Source of the DNA: Corylus avellana
Lineage: Eukaryota; Streptophyta; Magnoliopsida; Fagales; Betulaceae
DNA length: 64,000 nt
Direction: 5' to 3'
NCBI RefSeq assembly: GCF_901000735.1
Contig: NC_081548.1
Span: forward strand, 25,407,591-25,471,590
Part shown: piece by piece, positions 49,699 to 61,154 of the stretch
Layout of the letters: every line of letters begins with the position of its first letter
Numbering within the stretch: position 1 is the stretch's first letter
Notes under the pieces: generated by a model
The model's input: the letters and a program-made list of their open reading frames with translations, nothing else
What the model was told of the DNA's origin: nothing
The model's database searches: none
Position numbers and translations under genes: made by a program

Positions 49699-51824
49699 GC
49701 CTTTCTTTTCAATTACTGAATGTAGAAATTAAAGAAGTTGCTCGATCCAGTTTGTGAATTTCTAACACATGAAATTTACACAAATGGGAACTTAATGGTC
49801 CATCTTTTTAATAATTTATGTATGTAACCTTTTGTAATATATATATATATATACATGAACCTAGCTAGATAATAATTCATATTATTTTATATGAACATAT
49901 ATAATATATGTCCATTTTGCTTTAGCTGAATAGTATATATAATAGTGTCCTTTGTTTTTTTTTCTCGCTAATTAATAAAACACCCTGCTGAAAATGGTCT
50001 TTGCTTGTGTTGCATGAATCCATGTGTTCTCCATCTTTGTAGCTTTAATTCTTTTCCTGCTTACCCAATATGGAAGAGGCAGCGTGAAGAATAACAAAAG
50101 CTTGTTTCTCTAGCAGTGGAAACCCTAGTTCTGAACTTGGAGAAACCATGCCAGGCTTTCTTTTTCTCTTCTGCCAAACTTATAATTACACAGTTGTCTG
50201 ACCAAACGTTATAGCAGTAGAAACTAGAAAAAGAACGTTCTCTTGTCAGTTATAAAAACTTATAACCGTTTACAGTGTTGGAGAGAGAAAAATATTTTAT
50301 GTAGTTAAGTGATTCCTAGCTACGACATCTGATGAAGACTAGCTTGTCTTCACTTTTCTATTTTGAAAGAGTGGAAACCTGACCTTGTTGTCCCACGACC
50401 CAAAAAAGATAAAGAACAGAATAAATAAATAAATAAATAATATTCTTAAGCTCGATCCAAACAACTTTTGCTCGACTATTATTGAGAGAACCCAAAAGAA
50501 GGGGTGAAAATTTTGAGGAACTTCGTGACTTTGAAACTTGACAAAGGGGAAAAGATGTTCTTGAAACTTTCACTAATTTTTTTTCTTCTCTTTTTGATTG
50601 GTTCTTGAAATGGTAGATAATTTTATTTCGTAATTAACTTGTCATGTTTTGAAAAACGTGTGTATATCATGCAATTAACACCGAAACCCAAGAGGCATTA
50701 AGTGTTCTTCTCTTAAGGATTGCTTAATAATTAGGTAGCACACTTATCATTTAAAATGAATCATTTTAGCTCTTGAAATACCAAGAACTAGAATCAATGC
50801 AGCAATATATCTATTGGCCTTATGCAGTTAGAGCAGTAGAAAACGTGTATCTGTGATATAGAATTAAATCTTTCCTTGCATCTTATAGAAAGTCAAAAGA
50901 TGGATTGGGGAAAAATTAATATAGTACAGTCGATGGATGAGATATAATGTTTTGCATCGAGTGCCTCATGATCAGCAGTAGTTAATTAGTTAATTAACAT
51001 GCATGCTGAGCATTTAACATGAAAGTTGTTTGATTAATTTTATGATTGATGTGTAAACAATATTGAGATGTATTACTTCTAGCTCCTCATGAAAGTTTCA
51101 TGCAAGATACTTAAGGCTGCATGTGCCACATTGTTGCATGCAGAAGAAAAAGAATTCATGATATTAACTGGATTTACAGGAGGTAAGATCAGAAACATTG
51201 ATGCTGATTTGTCCAATATTGTGAAAGAGAGTAGTATTTTCCTTTGCAATTCCACGAAAAACTCTTCAGTCTCATTTGTTTGTTTCACAATCATGGTTGG
51301 ATAATGTGAAATTTCTTCAGTGGCATTTCATATTGACTTATGAAGTATTAAAATATTAATTAAATCAATCAGTTTCTTATCAATTAGAGCAAGATCTAAG
51401 AGTAACTAACATATGCATGATTTTGAGGTCATGCGAGATGTGACTGGACCTTTCCTAGCTAATGGTGCAACTAGATGAAAGGGGATAGATAATCAATAGT
51501 AGCCTTATGTATAAACCCTTGAAAATCTAGCATCGTATTATTTATTTTCCTAATATTCTAAATTTGGCCAAAACATAAGGAAGCTCTTTGATAGTTGGAT
51601 GTATTGAGCCATATGTTTATGGAATATTCTTTTCACAAATAAATAAGTGATTAATCTCTGATGAAGTGGATAAAGAAACTGAAAAAAGGCAAAACCCATG
51701 AAAATATTATATATGAAAATGCTAACCCATCTCATCTATTAAAAAATTGTGCAAATTGTTTTGTGGCTTTTTTTTTTTTTTTTTGTGCTTTTTTTTCTAC
51801 CTTGGTGTAGTACATGTTGTTTCT

Positions 51825-51861
<37 letters not shown>

Positions 51862-51990
51862 CTGATTCCGAAAGAGCTTACAAAATGAAGACACTTTTAC
51901 CTAAATTATATGAAGAAAATCTTATATTTTAATCTTTTATATATCAATTCTTCTTCCTTTTTCATATCTATAATCAATTGGGGAGAATTA

Positions 51991-52027
<37 letters not shown>

Positions 52028-52148
52028 AGAAAATTATAAAAGATGATGGTGCGTACGACATCATGGAATCATGAAGATCCTTAATTGTTAGGTTTTTCGG
52101 GCACTGAGAGATCCATTTTGTACTGTGCCGAGTCTCAACTGTCTACTC

Positions 52149-52181
<33 letters not shown>

Positions 52182-53704
52182 TCCACTGGACAATCACCAC
52201 TAATGTCCATCACCATGCATGTTGCAAAAGTATAAAGCTTGCTAAAAGGAAAACAAAAATGCTGTGAAGATATCATGACCTGAGCTGAGCTCCATGTTTA
52301 TGATTATTTCTTCTGAACTTCCACTTTCTTGTTCATACTTCTCCTCTTTAATTAATTGGGAGTTTCTAGTTAACGTTCGTCTCTTTTTTTATTTTAATTT
52401 TTTGTTTCATATATATATACACAGAAGGGGAGAAGGTAAGGAGTAGTAAGAAAGTGAAGACCGCGTGCAAGTTTCATAAGAATTTAAACAAACGGGATTC
52501 ACCTCATGAAAACTCAAACCCTAGTTTCTGATATATATATATATATTACCACGAATAACCATGTGCTGCTTATTAAGAAAACCATATGTTCTAAGGGATT
52601 AGGATAATATCCTTTCCAATATTTCAAATAAAATGGAGATGATCAATTTCATAATTTAGATTAGATTTTATAAATTTAATGGTGAATATGTTACTACGTT
52701 ATTTAAAATTTTTAAACGACGTGACACCATATACACAGTTAAATGTAATAAAATAAAAGCTAAACCTTGAAATAAATCACTTCCATTTCAAATGAAATGA
52801 AGAGAACGTTTTCCATGTTGTGAGACATTGCCTGCCACGAGACAATCAGAAAAAATGACCGCATGAATTTTCTTTAAGTAATAATATATACCAAACTTTT
52901 ATCTTACATCATTAACCTCGCATTGCGAAAAAGCTTTTTGATATTTTTTGTTTAAATAAAGGCTAATTAAAAAAATTGGATAAAAGTATGGTTTATAGCC
53001 TTTCTCATTTTCTTTATAACTAGCAGTATACTCATGAAAAATGCACGAATTTATTAAGAAAAAAGAAAAGTTGAAAAATAGAAGTTGCACTTGTCCAATT
53101 ATGTGACAGGGCCACAGGCCCAATTCTCATAGGTTATGGAGCCCAAGGCCTAAGCCTTGGTTAATGCCTACACACGCTAATTAGTAGCAAGCCCTAAACC
53201 CTAGCTTAAGCCCAAGGCCCGTCATTTTTATTTTTGGTCTGAAATACACGATTGGACCCTATTCATGGTGCGAATTAACTGAAAAAAAAAAAGAAAAAAA
53301 AAAGTTCAAATTAATACATTGACTACTATTCATATTTAATAAGAACATTTAGGCCAAAAAAATAAAAAAATAAGAACCTTATTATATAATTCCAGTGCTG
53401 ATTGCATCTTTCTAACGTACCATTCAATTTTGTTTCACTTGCACATGTATATTCTAAGGTAAAAATAAGATAATTACACATCATCAAAACAAGATAAAAA
53501 TAGAATAAAGATTTATAGCCTTAGTACTCTTTATAAAATAAACATTAGAAAAGGAGCACAAGTCAATTACCAGGGTTCTTGTGAGTTGTGACGACGACAA
53601 AATTGTTAGGGGTATTCTTTTACTAGAAAACCGCAAGACGTGAAATCCACGCACAAAGTACAAACCCAACCTACCGGCATCAAAAGTACAAAACTTGGGT
53701 AGAA
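49146..53704. other. Spacer downstream of AHL, rich in microsatellites
   Basis: No gene is supported. (AT)n tracts lie at about 49674-49698, 51829-51859 and 51992-52025, and a (GA)n tract at about 52156-52181. Telo-like CCCTAAACCCTAG occurs at about 53192. Confidence 0.6.
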
Positions 53705-53755
53705 GTGTTAAACTCACATTTGAAAATCTGCTTATATGAAAGGGTGTCAAAAGAG

Positions 53756-53793
<38 letters not shown>

Positions 53794-54022
53794 AGTTCAC
53801 GGCAGTCTACTCTATTGATACTGACCTGATGATAGTCATTTCTCTTTTGGTGGATCCACTCATCTATCAATATTTTAATCTAGTCTATAGGTTGCCCCTT
53901 TTGTGACTCGAACTCCTTGACATAGTAGCTAGTTCTGATACTAAATGTTACAAAAGAACTCACCATTGAAAATCGGCTTACAAGAAAATGGTGCCCAAAA
54001 ACTTATATTTATATACACATGA
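53705..54022 (-). mobile_element. TRIM-like miniature LTR retroelement
   Basis: Two direct repeats flank about 160 bp: one from about 53708 (AACTCACATTTGAAAATCTG) and one from about 53957 (AACTCACCATTGAAAATCGG). Each continues into a CTTATAT-rich end. On the minus strand the right-hand repeat is followed by TAGTATCAGAAC, close to the initiator-Met tRNA primer site TGGTATCAGAGC. An (AT)n tract at 53757-53789 has expanded in the left repeat. No protein is encoded. Confidence 0.5.
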
Positions 54023-54287
54023 TTAAGATTAAACTTAATTCATTAAAAAAAATTGGATCGTACCAGAGAACTGTGCAAACAACCATTGATGGTTTTGCTT
54101 GTGTTGTAAAAACAGTAAATGATAGCAATTAATTTCCAATAATAATAATTTTTTTTTGAAAAAAGTTGAGTCGGGTTCAGCAGAAACGTTTGTGCATGCA
54201 TTCAACGAACGGAGCTTCACCTTCAATTTCAACAGACACCACAACCACAATGAAATGAAAGAAAAGGAAAGAACCTATCCATCTAGT

Positions 54288-54674
54288 CTATGGCCCATGG
54301 GCCACAGAAGGGACATCCGCTGAAAGTGCAGACGTTTTGATGAACTCCAAGCAATCTGAAATCGCTTCGGAATAAAATGAATTTGAGTTGCAAGCAGATG
54401 TGCTTCGTCGTCGTCCCTCTAACACCAATATTTCCCGATGAGAACTATTTTCGTTAATATTAATATTGCCGCTCGCGATGCTTCTCTTGGTTCTACATTT
54501 TTTCGTCAGCAATTTCAAAGCTTGCTCATATGGAAACTTCCACTTACAGAAGAACCTGATGAAGTAAAAGAACCTCACCCGCAGAACTGAAAACCGCCTT
54601 TTGTGCAGCCGGAAACCTCTTGACGGACGCCGTCTCCGACCACTTATCCAGTCGTAGCTCATATCATGACCCAT
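54288..54674 (-). CDS. Small basic protein of unknown function, 128 aa
   Basis: An intronless ORF starting MGHDMSYDWISGRRRRPSRG; Met5 (54662) is an equally good start. It has an Arg-rich N-terminus, an aromatic/hydrophobic stretch (VLRVRFFYFIRFFCKW, about 32-47), a basic Ser-rich centre, and a polar C-terminus with SNSFYSEAISDCLEFIK (about 97-113). The composition and ordered motifs look like a real plant-specific short protein and not a random ORF, but I cannot name the family. A TATATATATATATGAGG stretch lies about 80 bp upstream. Confidence 0.55.
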   Translation of the reverse strand: MGHDMSYDWISGRRRRPSRGFRLHKRRFSVLRVRFFYFIRFFCKWKFPYEQALKLLTKKCRTKRSIASGNININENSSHREILVLEGRRRSTSACNSNSFYSEAISDCLEFIKTSALSADVPSVAHGP

Positions 54675-54679
54675 TTGGT

Positions 54680-56632
54680 CACGACTTCAATGGTGTAGCT
54701 GTAGGACCAAGTTTCCATAAAAGCGGAGATCAGTCATACGAGGAACGAGTATATATATATATATGAGGTGAGGAAGCAATTCATTTCCTTAGACTCGTGG
54801 CGCGCACTAAAATTTTCTTATATATATTGACTCGCCCTTAACCCCCGTCTTTTTCTCTCGGTCGCCACGTGAATATATGGAAAAAGAAGAAGAAGGAACT
54901 AAATGGTGCTAGTACATAGGCAAAATCGAACGAACAAGTCCAAACTCCTATTGGCCTCTTTGGAATTGGGACCTTTGGCTCCTTAAGGTAACTGATATTA
55001 ATATTTATACCCTTCTATACGGGACGAAACTAGCATTTGGAGTTTAATTAGGAGAGGCAAAATTAAAAAAATTTAAGGATAAAATTTTAATTATAAAAAA
55101 AATTTAAAGACTTCTTAAAATTTTTGAGAAAAACATGAACTGCCCCTGCTTCTCAACATCAACAATATTCTAATCACGACATCTTTTTTATAAGTAAATA
55201 AGAGCTGTGTAGGAGGATTCTATAATATAATTGGCTGAATTACACGCAATTTGAGCAATTTTATGAAAAAAAGACAGATGTGAGCACGCAACTCTTTTTT
55301 GTGTGAGTTGTTCGGAAGGATTAAGATAATTGTAAAAAAATTTTGGATCAGTAAGTCTCATATAGACTCTCTTACACTTGTTAATAATTTTGTTAGTAAA
55401 TTATTAAAAATTCAATCGTCACAGGCCTAGAGAAGATGGTTCAAAGTCAATGAAGGTTGGTTCATTGGTTGCACAGGGCTCAGTCAAGGTCCTCAATTAG
55501 GAACTAGCTTGCTTCTCTTTGATCAAATTCTCCCTTGACCACGTCATCGCGTGTACGAGGGGTTCCAGTTTTCATCATCCTAATCAGATCAAAAGTTGAT
55601 CATGAAAACTTCGTGTATGCCAATAATGGGGGTCAATAAAGTTAAGTGGGTGACAGGGAATCACAAGCCTAAAATGTTGTTATCAAAGAAATAATTCAGA
55701 GAGGTTGTTAGTGGTTTGAATGTTCTCCTTAAAAAGGTATAAAGAGCAATTCCAGCCCATAGATCAAGAGTGGAAGGATAGTGATAAGCTACTGTCTGCA
55801 TCTCCCAAGTGGCTGCCCACAAAACCCTCCTATTTAGTGGTTTTCTATTCTAAATTCTAATTGCAATATCTTCTTATTTTTTCTTTGTGGTAGAAAAAAT
55901 TGCAGTGGCATAACTAGGTGGGTTATATCCACCCCAACACTCACTGACACTAGTGGTAGGAAATGAGAGTCCTCTGCCTCTGCCTAATTTCATCATCATG
56001 GAGGTCATCACGTGTAAGGCACCATCACAATCCCCCCAACGTTCTGAGCTTCTCCCCCCGGCCTCCTGTCCTGATTAACAAATGCAGAGGCAGAAGATTC
56101 TCATATATCATATGCAATTAGCATCTCAAAACCAGCCTATTACAAATCAGATCTATAAAATTTTTAATTGACCTGACAACATATACATCATTAAATTTAT
56201 AAAATTTTAATCTCGAGCGTGAAATGGATCCCGCCCATGTTAAGTGCCCAGATAGAGAAACTTGTAAAGTCCAACCCAACAGCTACCAACGGGCCAACAG
56301 CTATTGCATTTCATTTGCGCTGATCTTTTAAATATCCTAACATTGTCATTGCCAAAAGAAATTTGGAAAACTACAGCTGGAAAGAATAAAATAAACCAAC
56401 TAAACATACTTCGATTTCATCAATTCATTTGTCCTCTAAACTAATCTGAGAAATTTACATGGAAAACAATTAGCCAAAGCTTGCATTAAATAGTAATTTG
56501 GTATTTTGGACGAATGACTGATCTAATAAAGACAAAATTAGTTCTAAGCTAAACCTTCCTGCCTCAATGCCCTAAATTGCATTCCTTCCAAGAAAATGGA
56601 TTAGCTGGCCATAAGGTTCAGATTCAAATTGA
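54680..56632. other. Spacer between the small ORF and the ARID gene
   Basis: I see no gene, domain or structured repeat that I can support. The right part presumably includes the ARID-HSP20 3' UTR. Confidence 0.5.
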
Positions 56633-59600
56633 TCATTGCTCAAAAGGGACACGTACAAAGAGCCGGCCATGCAGGCTAACAACGGCAGATGTCTGAAGTG
56701 GATCGATTCTCGCAGGTAAGCTAACGACCTGAAAACCACACCAATAAAATAATTTAAAGGATCAGTTATAAATTCTTGCAGATTTTAAAAGATTAATACT
56801 GAAGGTAATAAATAATTAGCTCCTAAAAGTATAACGCGATCAAATACTCATGACACAACAAATTCTACTAAGATCCAACTATATTGCTGGGCAATGCCCA
56901 TCCTTGCCATATATAGTGAGTTCTTTTCACATGTATTTACTTATTTCAAAAACTAGATATAAATATAGGATAAAAATGAAGAAACAAATCAGAGTTAGAG
57001 AGAGACACAAGATGAGAATTTGAACAGCATGAGATCAGCTCAGCTCAAAAGAAAGCTGTGTCTAACAGAAAGAAAAGAGAGGGAAACTAGAGAAAGGCAT
57101 GGAGGTTGTGCTTTGGAGATGGTTGGAGACCCTGGTGGTTGTGATTGTAGTGGTTTAGAAGTTCCTCTTCAGATACTTATCAAAAAAAAAAAAAAAAGAA
57201 GTTCCTCTTCAGATTGTTGGATCTTCTCTCTCCACCAAGTTTTGAGAACCAAAAATAATAAAATACCAAAGAGAATCACACACGAATAGAAAAAAGGCTT
57301 AAAATTAAAAAGGAAGAGCACACAAGAATGAAGAGAAGCACAGGTAGAAGGGAGATCTGGAGAAGCCAAAAAGGGAGTCGCTTCAATCAATGTCAAAGAC
57401 ATACCTTTTTAAAGGGTGTGATACCCCAAGGATTATCAAGCTGCTCTGGTTGACCAGTTATAACCAAACGTCCAGCTGGATCTGATTGAACTCGCACCTG
57501 GGTGCACCAAAAAACAAGGCTGGCCATAAGCACCAAGGACTGAGTAGTTAATGTGATCCCACAATACAATGAAGGAAAATAGAACTCTGAATTATAAAGA
57601 AACACAAATAAGGGAATACAGGTCTGAATTCTGTTTGTAATCCACAAAACATTCCTACTAACAATCAGAATTTCTTCAAATATGTTCTTGAATTCACTCA
57701 AGACACGAGCAAAAACAGAATGGAAAAGTATATGGTTCATGGGTTCTCTTCATTGGAACTTTGTTTCTATTGATTTTTGTTTCAAATTGGTTAGGTACTG
57801 TTTCACCTCGGAGAACATACACTAACCCCATGGGGAATTAGTCGCACCTACAAGGTATATAACTTCACAAAATCCTCATCACTTAGTTTTCACCTTTATG
57901 GATATCTGTGTGTGTGTGTCAACAGCTCCAAATTGGATCAATTTCTCCTCAACAAGTGTGGAATGTCTCAAAATAATACCGGGAGCAGGAGATTCAATTA
58001 ACTGAGATTCGAAGGGTTAAATTTCCCCTCCACCATCAATAGGTTTAACTAGGTCATTTATAACACGACCTAAATAAGCCTCACTTTCTGGTATTTGTGC
58101 AATTCTTTCTGTTGCTTTCTTTTACAGGTGTTCCTGTGTGTGCATGCAAAATAAAATAGATTTGAAGTTGGAAAAATGAACGAGTGTCACTAGTGTGAGG
58201 TCATCCAAAATTCAAAACATCACCAAAATCTGCAGCTGCTTTCTACATGAATATCATTGGTCACAACAGGCTGTTTGCCATTAAAATTAGGTCCATAATG
58301 AACGAATCAACAAGTAGAAGGGTAAGAAAAATAGTGCATCACAAAGAGTGCTTACCTCCTCACGCAGTAGCCCAGGGACTAGTGCATATACCTCGAAGCA
58401 ATCTTTCTGAGCACAAAAACATTCCAAGTAGTCAGGATCCCAACAAAAGCTACTTGTCACATCCAGCAGTATTGTTCTTGGGAAGAAAAAACATAATAGA
58501 AAAGATAAAACAAAACACACTTACAGTTTCCCGCACATTAATCTTCACCCAATCAGCTGGGGGTCCAACATCAGCAACTGTTGTGACCAGTCTACCAGAT
58601 GAAAACAATTTAGCCTCGATTCCATCAGAAAATAGAAAAGAAGATTCCTATGAAACTTAATTGTGCATGCTTCACTTTATATACATATATGAGAAGGGCT
58701 CCAAACTGATTATTAAGGACTTGGGGCCAACACACAAAATTTGTGTTTCCTTGCATACTTTTGGGCATATTAAATTACAAGTTATCTCAAAAGCTTAAGC
58801 TGATAGAAAGAGATAAATTTAATCACTTGATTATTAATTTAACATTCTCCCTCATGTGTGAGCTCAAACTCTCTTTTAATAGGTGAAACCCAACACATAG
58901 AATATTTAATTTAATTTAAATAGGGTTGAATTGGCGGAATCAAGGTTTGATCCCAGGACTTTTGGCTCTGATACTATGTTAAATAACTAATTATCTCAAA
59001 AGCTTAAGCTGATAGGAAGAAGTAAATTTAATCATTTAATCATTACTTTAAAAGGACGAGATAAATTCAAACTTTCGTACTCTATATTGACGCTCATTTT
59101 TTTACAAGTACAAAAAAAAGGGGACAGAAGAGTGTAAAAAAAAAAAACAAAACACTCTAAAAGACACAAGAGTATTCTAATTAATTTTTTTAAAAAAAAA
59201 CTTAAATGATCCAGTAAAAAACTGTCAACATCCTCAAATAAACTGCCCCACCTACAAACAGTCTTAGACATAAAAGGAGAAACCAACAATTATAAAGAGA
59301 ACAAAAAAAATTACAGAGACTTAACTGCTTATCTGCTTCAATAATTGCAAGTTTCTCACCATGCTCCAGACTGGTCGGTGACTTGTGTTTGAGCAAACCT
59401 GACTCAGAAGATCAATAGAAATTGAGAATACATTTTGGCATAAAATAAAGATTGGCAAGAAATATCTTTATTAGTGGAGAGCATACCAATACTTTTGAGA
59501 TTCTTTTCACGCTTTTGTGTAGAATTTAAGTTCTTGTCCTGTCCAGAAAAATTAAAAAATAAAGAGCCATTATTGTACTGAATTGGAGGACACAGAAATT

Positions 59601-61120
59601 TGGTACGTGCAAAAAAATAGGGAGTTTAACAATAATAATGATAATTAGGTTTGAAGGTTTTAACAGACCTTAATAATAGGCTCAGCAACCTCACCATATC
59701 CAAGAAGTCGCTGGGAGTGCCAACCCTGCATTGCACGAGCTGCAGCATCCCGCCGTGCCCTACCTGATCCTGGAGCTTGGTAGCCACTTCCCTGCAAAGA
59801 AACTCATAGAGTTTAATTCATGGAGAGAGAGGAATGGCTTAAATCTAATTTATGCAACAGTAGACCAAACAACACATCTACATACATAGACGGATATGGG
59901 ACAAAGAACTATGAATATAAGCAATTAACTATTCAAATAGGTCCGATCTTCACTATATAAGTTAGCTGAGGAATGACTTCAAAATCCAATTCAGATTAAG
60001 GATGACTATGATTCTTGGTAATTTTCTGGGGAAAGTTTGTCTTTTTTTTAAATCACGCATTCTCTATTGTGAGTAAGCAATTATCATTTAAGCTTATGAT
60101 TTCCTAATAAGTAAGAAAAGACTGGTGCTACATGCCCTCAAGCCATACACTGGCACAGGCTGCAGGTTCTTTGGGGTGTCATTTTCCTCTTGGACACAAC
60201 AATATGATTTCATGGAGACTTGCTTCATACAGTAGATTCTCACTTCAAATGAAAAGCCATCCGTTGCCCCCCACCAGAATTTAATGACATTTTTAGCAAA
60301 CCCTACATTTGCATATATAGCCTCTTCTAAGTCCTATCACACAATTTTAAGCATAACACTGTTAATCATAGTCATTATCCTACATCACATACCATCAATC
60401 TGAACATAAATATTCCTCTATCTGAGACCAAAAGAAAAATCAGATTCAATCAAAACTAAAATATAAACTAAATTCTACCTCCTTTTCAACTCTTGTAGAC
60501 ACAGGGACGGATCCAGGGAGTTGAAGCTCACCAGTTTCCCTCTTATGCTTCTCATATTCCAAAAGTGCCTGCACAAACTGAAAATAATCAGGGAAGAGAA
60601 AGACAAAAATAAAATCAAACAGACTATTCTTGAAAGGTAGTGATTTGATACGATGACTGAGACACAGCAGAATATAAAGCTGAGAAATAGAGTGACAATG
60701 GCTTTAATTTCATTGATGTCAAAATGCCCGGTTACAACACTTTAATCCATGTTCCAGTAACCCCCCAACCCCCGAAAAATAATAAACCCGAAAAAAGGCA
60801 CATGCCGTTAAATAGCCACTTTATTCAAACACCTACAAAAAATGAAACGAACATCATAAATGAGACGTTCCAATTTAAATGGTGCCTACACTTAAAACTT
60901 CCTAATTTAAAAGCCCCCATGCGTGGAAAAAACAAAAATAACCAATACCACAGTCATTACTAGTTAAGGCCTATCCACCAACTTTTGGATTGCCAAAAGA
61001 AAGAAGATGCATGATTGATTATTTCAACTTCAATCCATACAATTAAGCACCCCATAAGTACACACATTACCTTCTCATAGAAAATGCGAAATGTCCAAGA
61101 GACAGTTGTACAGGTCCTGT

Positions 61121-61154
<34 letters not shown>

